Source: Neoceratodus forsteri
Taxonomy: Eukaryota > Chordata > Ceratodontiformes > Ceratodontidae
Length of the DNA: 64,000 bases
Direction: 5' to 3'
Assembly: GCA_016271365.2 (NCBI GenBank)
Contig: CM028130.1
Coordinates: forward strand, 467,389,501-467,453,500
Below the pieces are notes generated by a model, which ran no database searches, was not told the origin of the DNA, and worked only from the letters and a program-made list of their open reading frames with translations. Shown one piece after another: positions 11,080-21,439 of the stretch; position 1 is the first letter of the stretch, and each line of letters opens with the position of its first letter. A program made the translations under genes and the position numbers.

Positions 11080-11890
11080 CCCACTGCACGCTCCATCAAT
11101 CGTTGAAAAGTGGCTGGGGCACCTGAAATCCCTTGAGGCATCCTCATGAATTCATAGAAGCCAAGTGGACAGATAAAGGCTGTCTTCTCATGGTCCTCTG
11201 GGCCATCGGGATCTAGTAGTACCCCTGCGGAGATCCAACACAGAGAACCACTTGCTCCCGTTTAGGCAGTCAAAGCATCCTGAATGCGGGGCATTGTGTA
11301 CTGATCAGGGATAGTCCGCCCGGTTTAAGGTGCGATAATCCACACACATCCTTACTGTCCCATTCTTTTTCCTCACTACCACAATGGGGGAAGCATAAGG
11401 GCTTCTGGATTCTTGTATTACACCAGCAGCTAACATCTCTTGCAGATGCCGTCTCACATCATCTATGTCAGCAGGTGCTAGGTGTCGAGACCTCTCACGA
11501 AATGGTCTTTCGTCATGCAGCCGGATATTGTGTTCAGCTCCTTGCACACATCCTACATCCCATTCCTTTAAAGAAAACACCTGGTCTCTCTGGGCAAGCT
11601 TCTCACTGATCCTCACTTTCCATTCAGCTGGCAGCGGGAGTCGTGAAATCAAACAAGTCAGGCGTTACTCTGTCATTCTTCCTTGAACTCTTGCTGCTGG
11701 GTAGCACTGCAGTGTCTGCACAATGCACATTAGCCAGGATGCAACCTCTATTTACTCGAATGTCTCTTTCAGACACATTATGAACTTGGACCATTACCCT
11801 TCTGGCATAAGCATGGGCTCTAGCGGGCAAAATACTAGGCTTGACCAGCAGTCCCTCTGGCAATTTTCCATCGCCTGGTGCATCCAACAT
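11080..11890 (-). pseudogene. Element B RT, N-terminal part
   Basis: Fingers and proximal palm of the Ty3/Gypsy RT. The frame 11890-11624 is the protease-RT linker (YARRVMVQVHNVSERDIRVN). The frame 11652-11305 shows SPYASPIVVVRKKNGTVRMC followed by VDYRTLNR, the standard RT block A/B. From 11305 to 11076 the palm (around GFYEFMRMPQGISGAPATFQ in translation) is shifted out of frame. The C-terminal half with YLDD continues at 11076. Two frameshifts are needed to join them. Confidence 0.8.
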
Positions 11891-11899
11891 TAATATTTT

Positions 11900-12420
11900 A
11901 TTCTTAACATCCTTTCTGATACAGACCTCTCCCTGTAAGGTACACTGGGCATTTGCGCCAGGATCAGAGACTCAGGATCCTTCTTCCATACAATTCCGAC
12001 CGGTTCCTCTGGTTCTATTTTTTCAGCATCTCTGTGCCTCATAGGCCTTCTTAATTAAAGCGGAACTCTTAAAGCTCTACTAGTCTTTGACCCCTGTTTT
12101 CATAACACAACTGTGCCAGCCTTCCGAACATATGAGCATTTGTTCCAATCAACAAAGGACACCATCATACAGTCCAGTGGGGGACATACTAAGGCTAGGG
12201 TCTCTACTTGTTCGGCCACTCCAGCCACGGAGGTGGGAAAGACAGCCAAATTTGGATATATACCGGAATAGGGGTAGGCCTTCTCCTTAACCCCCATTCA
12301 TGCAGTCCTTCTAATGGTTGTAAGAGTACGTCTGACAAATGCTTCTGATACCAATCTGGAACATAATTGTCACTTGGGAGCCACTGTCTAATACAGCTCT
12401 TGTAGACACTCCATTCACCT
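11900..12420 (-). pseudogene. Element B aspartic protease
   Basis: Retroviral-type aspartic protease, which would cleave the Gag-Pol polyprotein. The active-site motif is visible in translation just after the knuckle region as VNGVSTRAVLDSGSQVTIMF (about 12420-12360; catalytic D in DSG). A second piece, 12297-12100 (SVAGVAEQVETLALVCPP, then MMVSFVDWNKCSYVRKAGTVV), corresponds to the distal half of the fold. A frameshift separates the two, and no single frame covers the domain. About 110 residues in total, as expected for the family. Confidence 0.65.
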
Positions 12421-12825
12421 TTACAGTGGTCTCCATGGAGGACCCACTATTCTGGACCAGTCTGGAGAGGCGGTAGTGGGGGCCTGGGCAACTGACCTTG
12501 CCACAAAAGGACGTGAGTTAGCATTTTTGGTGTCCTCACTGGGATCATTTTGTGCACCTCTTAACCACTGATTTGTTCTCTGGAGCTCTCCTTGTAGCCT
12601 ATAAGCAACTTTGTCAGTGTCTTTTGGGGACCGGCATTCCCTTTTCATGTGCCCATCTTTCCCACAATTATAGCAAAACATATTTTCTGGAGTTTGAGCT
12701 GGCCGAGGCACCACAGTGGGAGCCAGGGCGGGGGTATTACTAACTGGAAACCTGGGTGCCATCTCTGTCTGCGGCGTGATAAGCATTTGGAGACATCTTG
12801 TCAGTTTCTCCACTTCCATGGTCAA
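12421..12825 (-). CDS. Element B Gag C-terminus (nucleocapsid CCHC)
   Basis: A 134-residue open stretch with one classical retroviral-type zinc knuckle, CYNCGKDGHMKREC (Cys51, Cys54, His59, Cys64), which binds the genomic RNA during packaging. It is preceded by a Pro/Thr-rich linker and followed by a region leading into the protease. It lies between the capsid part (ending about 13111) and the DSG protease motif near 12400. The start Met at 12825 is simply the first in frame; the natural protein is continuous with Gag. Confidence 0.85.
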   Translation of the reverse strand: MTMEVEKLTRCLQMLITPQTEMAPRFPVSNTPALAPTVVPRPAQTPENMFCYNCGKDGHMKRECRSPKDTDKVAYRLQGELQRTNQWLRGAQNDPSEDTKNANSRPFVARSVAQAPTTASPDWSRIVGPPWRPL

Positions 12826-13110
12826 TGAATTGAGTTTGGAGCTGTTATCAGCAGGAGATACATGGGTGGTACCCCACCCCCATAGCAGATACAGTCGGAT
12901 ATAGGTCAGGGCCCGTACTTGCAGGCGTGGCCTTCATAAAGGACTGTTTTGAATTCGGATCTCTCTCAACAGTTCGCCCCATTGTGGCATATCTTTTTCC
13001 TTGTCAGAGCACTCATTGACTGTCAACCTCTGTCCCTGAACTTCACTTGATGGGTCACCCTCGGTCACTCGGGTCGTAGCCGCAGCTATTGGTGCAGGTC
13101 CCTCCCGAGG

Positions 13111-14205
13111 TCACCTTTTCTCAACTCCTCGAATTTCTCTCATTAACTCATCATAGGAGGGTGGGGATTCCAGTCGATTTGCCAGGCATAACTGAAGCAA
13201 CAGCAGTTCTGAAAGGGGCAGACTTAAGGATCCTGTCCAGCCTGGTTTGGTCCAGTTCAATTGCTGGCAAACTACCCTTTCTGAGGCATTCTTGCAACAA
13301 TTTTTCCAGCCGAGATACATACACAGACAACAACTCCCCTTGGTACTGTTGTGTATTTCTTACTCTCCACCATAGATCCTCATCAGAATCTGGGCTCCCA
13401 TACACATTCTCCAAGGCCTCAAGATAGGCCTGTGCAGTCACTTCAGGGTTACTGGCTCGTTTAGCATGGATGGTAGCCATGGCAGGACCTCGGAGGCTCT
13501 CACTAACCCTCTTTCGCTTTTCGGCTTCCGAGCATTGCCATTCTAGCACTTGGGGGGCAACATAGTCTATCCAGGTCTCCCAGTCATCCTCCCCTTGGGG
13601 GGTGGGGAGGGTGCCAGAGAAGATCCTCAGCCTTTGGTAAGAGTCGTGACTAATGGCAGGTGCAGAAATAGGAGTCTGCATTGGTTCAGCCACCATTACG
13701 GGTACTGGAGCGGGAGAGGGTGTTGGGGAGGAACACCCCCAGGTGGCAAGAATAGTTTCTTCAAGTCCTCCACAGTTTTCCCTTCCCCCAGCAACCATTG
13801 AGCAAAATTTCTCCTCAAAGTTTCAGACAGTGGTGGGGCTCATTCCCCGGTCTTTACTGTACTTAGTTATCACTCTCCAGGCAGTGAGGGGCTCCCTCTG
13901 GGGTAATGGTCTGTGGCACTTTGGAGCTATCTATGGGATCCTTAAACTCTACTAGGGCCAGGAAAGTGTGGGTGAGCAGATTAGCATGCCCACCACCACA
14001 GGGTTTTGTAAACCTTCCACCTTGGAAAGTACTCCCTGTACAGTGTCCGTATTGATACCAGGGGGATGTCCAGGATAAGCATAGCATTTTGGGGGTCAAT
14101 CTCCTCCGCAGTACACCCTCCACCAGCCGATGTACAGCCACTTCTAGTCAAGGTACCCATTTTTTTCTTAACAATGGTTGTAAATATGGCCACTAGAGGA
14201 CACAC
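13111..14205 (-). pseudogene. Element B Gag, PNMA-like
   Basis: Gag of element B, forming the particle shell around the RNA. The main open part (13798 down to 13151) shows LRIFSGTLP, then DDWETWIDYVAPQVLEW, KRKRVSESLRGPAMA, and SVYVSRLEKLLQE. This block order is characteristic of the PNMA/Ty3 capsid family (LRLFSG..., ESLRGPA..., YVxRLExLLQ). Upstream, 14141-13863 and 14205-13981 carry pieces in different frames: PQNAMLILDIPL and LVEFKDPIDSSKVP. These resemble the N-terminal RRM-like domain of PNMA proteins (ALLIxGIP..., ALVEF...). At least two frameshifts separate N-terminus from capsid. The CCHC knuckle follows at 12825-12421. Homology to PNMA is read by eye. Confidence 0.75.
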
Positions 14206-14226
14206 AATCCCAGCGGTGCCTCAAGA
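14204..14226 (-). promoter_or_regulatory. Candidate primer-binding site of element B
   Basis: Directly next to the 5' LTR, the plus-strand sequence AATCCCAGCGGTGCCTC resembles the T-arm and acceptor end of a tRNA, which is what a minus-strand primer-binding site should look like read in reverse. I cannot name the tRNA, and 2-3 bases separate it from the LTR end. Confidence 0.35.
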
Positions 14227-15837
14227 TGTAACCCCTAGATGGCGCTATCCAGGGGCTACTACCCCTGCCTGATTTGCCACTAACAGGTTGAGGGCCTGGA
14301 TCCAATGGCGGGTGCCTCCACCCAGAGGTCAGGGTTTGCAATAGTTAAACTAACTGGTCACAGCCCTCTGGGACACTGCAACCCCCTTTCTTCCCACTAG
14401 TGGCCCACACAATATATCAGAATTACCTCCACAGTATACACTTACCCCAGGACTGGTTCCGGCACTGGGACCTCCTGTGAAATAAGATACAGTGCAACAA
14501 TCACAGTACAGTACTTTAACATAGACAAATACCTCAGGCAGTATAACTTTGCTGAAACAAGCAGCTCTGATTTATTTAGGGGATATAACAAGGACAGGGA
14601 AATCAGGTTAATTAGCTTATCACTTTACTCATCTACCTATGGTTCTGTGCACAGGCCTATCCCTACAGTTTCTGTCCTGGTACCCAAGCCTAGTGGCTAG
14701 TCCAAACCGTGGCAGTTGGTAGGGGCCCTTTCCCACAGAGAAAGAAAAAATTAGTTTAAACAGTCAGCAGTACAGTGATTCCATTTGGATTTAATGTGGC
14801 AATTCAACAGGAGGCGACCCTGAATTAGTACTCACGACCTCCAAACAAGATAGGGTCCTTCAATGTCAGCAGGGCTACTCTTGAGCTCCACGAGACTCCT
14901 CACACATTTATATGGCAAACAGGCAGGCTGCTTCTCTATCCGATGCAATTACTGCACAATACCGGGAGAACACACAGCAGATTCAGTTCCTGACAGACCG
15001 AGTGCAACTCAGCAATTTCTCCAGTCTTCTACAGGGTGAGCCTGGTTTCTACTCTTCAGATATCCTTTGATTCTCTTCACAGGACAGATTCAGTCCTAAC
15101 AAGCAGTTACAGAAGCTGCAGACCGGACCTCTGGGCCTTACACACGTTTCCCGACTAAAACTGCACACTGAAAAAGCACAGGGCTCCTTCCCTCTTCACT
15201 GCTAGAGCTCAACTGAAACTCCAACAGACAAAACTGGGCACTTCCCTTGAGTTCCTCCCAGTTCTTGACTGGACTGGCTATCACTCACAACAGACCGCTG
15301 CTGTTGGTCCAAAAAGGCGCCGAAGTCTAAACTACATCTCCCAGAGTCACTGCCCATACAATCCTCTTGTGGCTGGCTCAGATTATGAGTCCAAGTTCTG
15401 ATTAGTCCAAGGCACCATTTTGAGCTAGCTTACCCCACACTGATTGGTCCAGTTCAGCAGTTCAAAACCAGAATAGGGAACTAGGCAGACACAGTTCTGA
15501 CTGCAAAGCAAGCGTTAGACAAACTGTCATTTCATTATTACTGTAAATGATTTCTGGCAAACAGTTACATCTTTCAGATAGGTTCCCTTTGCACTCCTAG
15601 TGACTGCAAAATGGAGTGAATTGGCAGCAGCTCGAGTGGTACTCAAACAGAGAAGCACACAGTCCCCCCATACAAATTAATTATGTCTGCAAGCAGACAG
15701 CTCTTAAAGAGACAGTACCAGAGGCTCTAAAAACACTCACTGATAAATGGCTTAAACGTCAAACACCATTCAGGCTTGAAGCATTCAAGCAAGCTCCTGG
15801 AAGTCTTTTGGGAACCCCCATTTGCAGGGGGGTTACA
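14227..15837 (-). repeat. 5' LTR of element B
   Basis: The LTR of about 1.6 kb contains the element's promoter by family rule, though I cannot place the TATA box or start confidently. On the minus strand it begins with a CCCCC...GGGGG hairpin (about 15809-15837), like the other LTRs here. It is followed by TGTT (15838-15841), matching the TSD at the other end. Confidence 0.93.
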
Positions 15838-16531
15838 TGTTGGCACACTAGGGCTGGAGGAAAAGCCAAAGGAAATGAAAAAGGTTTAAAGTTTAATTCT
15901 TAAGGGTGCCAACGTCAGCTACCAGCTGCACCTCAGGCCTGCATCTAAATCTGGATACCCAGTGTGGGACTTAAGGGAAAATGGACTGGGACCTGCGGGT
16001 CTGGGTTTGGGCAACTGCAGCAGATAGCTAGATAGATAGATACTGATGGCTGCATGGATTGAAACATGGGAATGAATCAAAGGGAATGTGAAGTTGGAAA
16101 TGCAAATTGAAAATGCCTTAACCTCTGTTACACTACCCTAATCCTAAACCCCTCCCCCTGTAAATAAACCCTGGAGCTGTTGGTTTACAGCAGAAAAGGA
16201 ATCCAGAGCCTGATTTTAGTGAGCCTTTGTATTGGTGAGATGAAAAAGTAAATGCTGTAACTGAATGTGGGGAGGTTTGAATCCTGGTAAGTCCGTGTAT
16301 GGGGTAACTGTTTGGGAGGTGGGTTGGTACAACATCCCTGGGGGTTGGACTGCAGGTAATCAGACCCACTTAAATGTACTCTGGGACAAGGCACCGCTGT
16401 TTTTATTTTAGCTTTTGGGAAAGAACCTCCCTTGTTACAGCTTTGGGAACTCAGGCCCCGTGTCCTGTATTCTAGATAGCAGGTGGGGTAGTGGCCCTCT
16501 CCCGGACGGCGTCAGAGAGGGACTACATGAA

Positions 16532-16776
16532 AGTGCCAGCAGCGTGCTAAACAATTTAAATTTTGTTGAACTCCTGCCTACTGATGAACCTGAATCTACA
16601 GAACAAGCAAATTCAAGTGATGCTGCAAATGCAAGAAATACCTCCCACTCTGAACTGACAGACAGTGCAGAGCTGCCCCTTAATGCAGAAGCTGATTCGT
16701 TGCTGGACAATAAGCTGGGAGTAGCTAACCCAAATGCAGATGTTGAAATGACTGTGCCTGTGCCCCTTCAACCTGC
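16532..16776 (+). pseudogene. Element A Pol acidic tail, second segment
   Basis: This segment resumes the A frame directly after the TGAA duplication (16528-16531). The residues S-A-S-S-V-L follow A-N-S-E of the first segment without a shift. It is rich in Asn, Ala, Glu and Ser (SSDAANARN, LPLNAEADSLLD) and ends ...VPVPLQPA at about 16776, where the 3' tail of a minus-strand LINE begins. The apparent open frame from 16415 to 16888 is a chance fusion of LTR, A tail and LINE sequence. Confidence 0.7.
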
Positions 16777-17027
16777 AAGTTCAAGTTCAAGTTTATTACA
16801 GAAAAACTCCATTGGGCAAGCTCATTCACAAGGAGGTCCTGGGTGCAGGGTGACAACAAATACACAATACATGCAGGCAATAACATAACAATACATTAAT
16901 GGCGGACTAGGTCCTACAAGATACATAGGTCAACAATCTAGAGATAAAAATACTTGGTACGCGTTTTTAAAGAAATCAGTGTAGTAAGGGCAAATGAAGG
17001 AAGTGAGGAGAAGGCTAGAGAAGGAGT

Positions 17028-18841
17028 TTAGAAACAGTTATAGGTATCCTTTATTTTTGAAGCCACTAGTCTTTTGAAGAAATTTACTGAGACTACACTG
17101 GATAGTTTCAGAGTAGATTGCAGTTGGTTCCAAATAGTTGGTAGGACACTTGAGATGGCTCGTCTACCAAAGGAGGTGCGAGTCCTTGGTACATTGAGTA
17201 GGATAAAGTCTGATTTCCTGAGGAAATAAGAGCTGTGGTCGGTACGGATAAGAGCTACTAAATAGCTTGGTAGTTTATTCAAGAGAAGTTTTAGGGTCCA
17301 AATGCCAGCATGAAGCGTGCGTCTAGTAGTGAGTGATGTCCAGCCAACAGCTGCGTATAGCTCATGGTGGTGGGTTCGATGTGGGTAGTTTGTAATGAAG
17401 TGCAGGGCGCGGTGATAGAGAATGCTCAGTTTGTTTAGGTTGGTAATTGCTGCGGAAGCGTAGATTATGTCCCCATAATCAAGTATAGGGAGGAAGGTGG
17501 TCTGAACAAGCCTGAGTCTGGTTTCCAGGGTAAAGAGGGACCTATTTCAGAAGAAGAAACCTAGTCTTACTTTTAGTCTTCTGGACAGGTCATCAATGTG
17601 CTCGTTAAAGGAGAGCTTGTTGTCTAACCAGAAGCCGAGATATGTAAATTTAGAGATAACTTCCAGTGGTTCACCTAGGGAGGTAACAATGAAATCTTTA
17701 GGAGGGACGGTAAGGGTGGCGGAGGAAGTATTAGGGAGAAAATCATGGCCTTAGTTTGTTTGGTGTTTAGAAGAAGTTTGGTATTGATAAGATTTGTTTC
17801 TAGTTGTGCGAAATCGACTTGGAATATGTCCCTGACTTCCGGTATTGTAGGGCCGGATGTATACAAGACTGTATCATCTGCAAAAACATGCAAGGTTGAC
17901 CTGGTTATTTGTGAATTGAGGTTGTTGATATATAGGGAGAAGAGTATAGGACCTAAGATGGAGTCTTGTGGGACTCCCCTGGCAATTGGTAAGGAGGCAG
18001 AGAACAGCCCACCTGCTTTGACTTTCTGCATCCTTCCTGTTAGGTTACTGGAAAACCACTGGGAAGTAGCTGGGGTAGCGCCTATATTGGTAAGGCTGTT
18101 CACAATTAGATTATGGGCAACGGTGTCAAATGCTTTGCTTAGATCTAAGAATACTGCAACTGTAATTTTCTCAGCATCCTTAGCTGAGATTCAGTCGTTG
18201 GTGACTTTGGCTAATTCAGTAATGGTGCTATGATTAGAGTGAAAGCCTGATTGGGCTAGATTGAGGAGAGAATAGGTTTCACGCTGGTTCTTCAATTGTA
18301 TATAAATCAGCTTTTCGAAGACTTTTGAAAGGATAGTCAGGATTGAGATCAGTCTGTAATTAATTAAGTCGCATAGGTCACCTGATTTAAATAGGGGTAT
18401 GATATGAGCAGATTTCCAGCATGATGGAACTATGGCAGATGAAATAGAGTGGTTGTATATATAGAGAATGGGGGCGGTAAGATAGCGGTAGCCAACTTTT
18501 AAGAAAAATGGTTCAAAGCTATTGTCTCCGGCACTTTTCATGGTATCTAACTTGATGAGTGAATCCTCAAGGGGGAGCAGTTGTAAAGGATGTGCTGTAA
18601 CTTTCGGGACAGTGATAGGGCTATCATGGATGCTAGTACAAGATGCGTACGGTGAGACATCGAAGGCTAGACCAGCTGTGACGAAGTGAGAATTTAGTTC
18701 TTCAAGGATTTGGTGATTGCTTTCAATAACTGTGCCACTTATGTTAATCTTAGCTGGGATGGAGGGAGCAGCCGGCTGACCTTCGATAGTCTTAATGGTC
18801 CTCCAGATTTTCTGTGAATTTCCTTTGGCTTGTTCCAACAT
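17028..18841 (-). pseudogene. L2-like LINE: reverse transcriptase and C-terminal domain
   Basis: RT in three frames. 18841-18191 carries the fingers (SAGDNSFEPFFLK, WKSAHIIPLFKSGD, NYRLISIL, KVFEKLIYIQL, QSGFHSNHST). 18103-17675 has the palm RGVPQDSILGPILFSLYIN and the catalytic FADD in HVFADDTVLY. 17282-17028 gives the C-terminal signature (RTRTSFGRRAISSVLPTIWN), typical of L2-type elements. The 17283-17674 stretch between palm and C-terminus is homologous thumb sequence out of frame. Inactive copy. Confidence 0.83.
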
Positions 18842-18961
18842 GGAAACATAATAGCTTGCTTTGGTAGAATGAATGCATTTTACGCAGGTGTTCCTAGCTG
18901 CTCTAAATGTCTGCCAATCCGTCAGAGTCCGAGTTCTTCTTGCTAGAGCCCAGAGTTTGTC

Positions 18962-20103
18962 TCAGTTTATAAGTGCAGTCTTGAGCTCTGGTGTAAACCA
19001 GGGGTGGGAGACCTTACGTGTACGCACCTTAATAAATGGGGCATGCTTGTTAGGCAGGGTGATGAGATTTTCACTTAGGGTAGAGACAGCCTCATCAACC
19101 ATTTTAGAGAGGTACAGATGTTGCCATTTGACCTTGCTAAGGTCAGTCAAATAACTCAGGGTATTGAATTTACGAAAGGATCGCTTGGTTATGAACTTGG
19201 GCTGGTGGCAAGCTTTGGTTTGATGTCTTGTACAGACCACAACTCTATGATCACTCATATTGTTGGGAAAAACAGCTGATTGCAGTATGTTGTGGGGATG
19301 GGTGGTAAGTATGACATCGTTGAGAGAACTAATGACAATGTTAGCGGTGTTAATCCTAGTGGGTTCACTAATTATCTGGACAAGACCCAGTTTATCACAA
19401 AGGGATTTCAGGCTATGTGATTTGTGTATGAGCCAATCCATACTGAGGTCCCAAAGTATCAGTGTTTCTGTATTGGCAGTCGTGACTAAGGATTTTAGGA
19501 CATGAATGATTTCAGTACCACCAGTTGGAGGTCTGTAGCCACCAATTACCATGATAATTTCATTGGGAGGAAGGTAGAGCTTCCGAGATACAATTTTGTA
19601 TTCCTTCGATTTTGAGTTGCAGTAGATGTCACTAATAGTGAATTTGGATTTGGCGTAAATAACTACTCCACCCCCCTGGTATTCCTATCAGCCCTATATA
19701 GATTATAGTTGAGGAGAGTTACTTGCTGGTCTGTAATAGTTTTTTTGAGGCAGGATTCGGTAATAATGATGAGGCCAGGCTCAGTGTGTGTGGCCCAGGC
19801 TTGTAAAAGGTAAATTTTTTTGGACAAACTTAAGATGTTGACCAACATGAATTTAAGGCCGGGAGCAGCTACAAATTTGGTAGGCGAGGTGAATGTTGAT
19901 AAAGGGCCTGGGTTTAGTTCTACATTACCTGAACAGAGACAGAGCAGGCACAATAGTTTCTTTATGGCTGCTGTGATGGATCTGGATGCTTTTATAAGTT
20001 GTGACCGGCTATCAATAGTGGTTAGGGATGCCATTTTAGTGCTATTGTGGGATAGTCTAACGTGGCAGTTAATAGATAGGAGGGATAATGCTCTAAGTGA
20101 CAT
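18962..20103 (-). pseudogene. L2-like LINE: 2A-like leader and AP endonuclease
   Basis: The frame 20103-19663 starts with a hydrophobic, Ser-rich leader ending in CSGNVELNPGP (residues 57-67). This resembles the 2A ribosome-skipping consensus D(V/I)ExNPGP with Asn replacing Asp. Then comes the start of the endonuclease (FMLVNILSLSKK, and IIITESCLKK where ETWL is usual). After a frameshift, 19552-18962 holds YRPPTGG, LILWDLSMDW (in place of GDFN), the QIISEPTR block and SDHRVVVCTR with the catalytic His region. The enzyme would nick target DNA for target-primed reverse transcription. Substitutions at two catalytic motifs and frameshifts mean it is inactive. Confidence 0.78.
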
Positions 20104-20489
20104 GTGAGAAGGGAGTATTAAAAGCAGGTGAGAGGAGAGCAGGTTGTAAATAAATGGAGGGGGGCATTAGGTTGAGTGTCAGTACAATGAAAGGGGGCAA
20201 CGTATATAGCAGTGAGATGTTCCAGGACATATTTCGAACCTAGGGCTTCATCGTGGTAGAATACAGTTAGGATGTCAGTGAGCAACAATGAAATGACAAT
20301 AGAGAGGTGGGCCATAGTTCCAGGGGAGCAGGCTAGTGTGGAGGAAAGAGGGCAGGGTGCCTAGAGAGAGGGTGGTTCATAGCATGGTCTATGCCCTTAC
20401 TGTGAGTGAATAGGGTGAGACAGCTCTTTAGGGGGCAGAGCTATTGAGTATTTAGTGGAGGCCTGGGAGGGGGCGGGGTGGGAAGAAAA

Positions 20490-21205
20490 AGCCTGGCAGA
20501 GAGTGAGCCTAGAGAACAGATATGCAGCGCCTTCCGGTTGAACCAATCGGGGCTTGCTTTGGAAAAGCGCCCACGTTGCAGTTGGCTGGCTTTGGCCCAC
20601 ACCTTGCAGCTTGTTGGAGCCAAGGATCATGGAGCGGTCAGCGGCTGCTGGATTGCCGTCCGACCAGGGGGCAGAACTCCGGCTGTGAAGCGTAGGCCAG
20701 CCCTGTTCAGGGGCTGCTGCTGGGGAGAAGACAGAAAGGAGCAATTTAAGAACAGCTGGAACAATGGGGCAGACAGATCAGCATGGGACAAAGATTATCA
20801 AGACAAAAGGTATTTGGAAGTTTAGGCACCAAGAGAGGCGGAGAGTAATTTGGTACAGTTAACTATGCTCTAAAAAGGGCTGTAATCACACATCTTTTTA
20901 GCATCTCAAGCAGTGAAACAAATTCTAAAGTGCAGTCTTCTAAATTTTCTCAGTTAAACCTGTGAAAAACCCAAATTGCCCAGCAGAGACTGAGCCCAGA
21001 GCACAGATATGCAGCGCCTTTCGGCTGAAGCAGTCTGGGCTTGCTTCGGAAAAGTGCCTGCATTGCGATTGGCTGGCTTTGGCCCGTACCTTGCAGCTTG
21101 TTGGATCCGAGGATCGTGGAGCAGTCGGCGGCTGCTGGATTGCCGTCTGACTGGGGGATGGAACTCTGGCTGTGGAGCGTAGGCAAGCCCTATTCAGGGG
21201 CTGCT
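20490..21205 (-). repeat. Direct repeat in the L2-like LINE 5' UTR
   Basis: Two copies of about 228 bp lie at 20490-20715 and 20978-21203. Both contain ACAGATATGCAGCGCCTT, TTGGCTGGCTTTGGCCC and GGCTGCTGGATTGCCGTC. They are separated by about 260 bp of unrelated sequence. Read on the LINE strand, the copy nearest the 5' end contains a CCAAT box (GCCAGCCAATCGC). The arrangement is compatible with a repeated internal promoter. Confidence 0.7.
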
Positions 21206-21439
21206 GCTCCTACAAGATCTGGAAGAGATATCAAACTGGTAGTATGCCTTACGTATGATACTCCAGGAACACCCATAGACCTTCCTATGAATGTGGTCCA
21301 TAAAGAGGTGTACATTACAGCGAATTCCCTTCCCAAGATAGGATTCACTGCCGCTTCTCAGTCAGTGATAAAACTCACCAACCAGTATTCCCGGGGTCGT
21401 TTTACAAAAAGCCCAAAGTCAACTGATACGTTCAGGTAA
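21206..21439 (+). pseudogene. Element A Pol C-terminal end
   Basis: The conserved C-terminus of element A Pol resumes after the LINE: TRSGRDIKLVV, CLTYDTPGTPIDLPMNVVHK, EVYITANSLP, aligning with B's last 45 residues. Copy A extends about 30 residues further before a TAA near 21439. Then follows about 480 bp without coding potential (21440-21924) before the 3' LTR. The 21440-21924 stretch corresponds to the non-coding 3' segment of the element; I see nothing else in it. Confidence 0.75.

Larger units (their letters stand above)
6029..15837 (-). mobile_element. Ty3/Gypsy LTR retrotransposon B, near-complete, PNMA-like Gag
   Basis: A complete 9.8 kb LTR retrotransposon on the minus strand. It has two near-identical LTRs of about 1.6 kb (5' LTR 14227-15837, 3' LTR 6029-7633) with TGTAACCCC/GGGGTTACA termini. 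A 4-bp TSD, TGTT, lies at 6025-6028 and 15838-15841. Order of domains: Gag (PNMA-like), CCHC knuckle, protease with DSG, RT, RNase H, integrase, acidic tail. This is the canonical Ty3/Gypsy order with integrase last. No env-like frame is seen. Frames are broken in several places despite young-looking LTRs. The 7634-7951 stretch between the Pol end and the 3' LTR is non-coding, with a short purine-rich tract (minus strand) abutting the LTR. Confidence 0.9.
3881..16527 (+). mobile_element. Solo LTR in element A (TSD TGAA), itself containing element B
   Basis: The boundaries are a terminal inverted repeat (TGTAATCCC at 3881, GGGACTACA ending 16527) and a 4-bp duplication, TGAA, at 3877-3880 and 16528-16531. 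The host reading frame is restored exactly when the insert is removed. With element B (6029-15837) and its TSD removed, about 2.8 kb remains (3881-6028 and 15842-16527). No coding domain is visible in it, so it is best read as a solo LTR, unusually long. The 5' end folds into a GC-rich hairpin (about 3885-3905). Many short open frames in 3895-6305 and 16133-16394 lack homology and are left out. Confidence 0.65.
16777..21205 (-). mobile_element. L2-like LINE (CR1/L2 superfamily), near full length, in element A
   Basis: A minus-strand non-LTR retrotransposon of 4.4 kb. Its 3' end is at the left with AATAAA and a CTTGAA repeat tail (read in reverse at 16777-16800) and a 3' stem-loop at 16807-16835. 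Coding: N-terminal segment with a 2A-like motif, AP endonuclease (20103-18962), RT and C-terminal domain (18841-17028). The 5' UTR is 20104-21205, with a 228-bp direct repeat. Removing it joins the Pol tail of element A. All domains are frameshifted. Confidence 0.85.

Noticed and set aside
16415..16888. 157-residue plus-strand ORF
   Set aside because: A chance fusion of solo LTR, element A tail and LINE tail; only 16532-16776 is real ancestral coding sequence.
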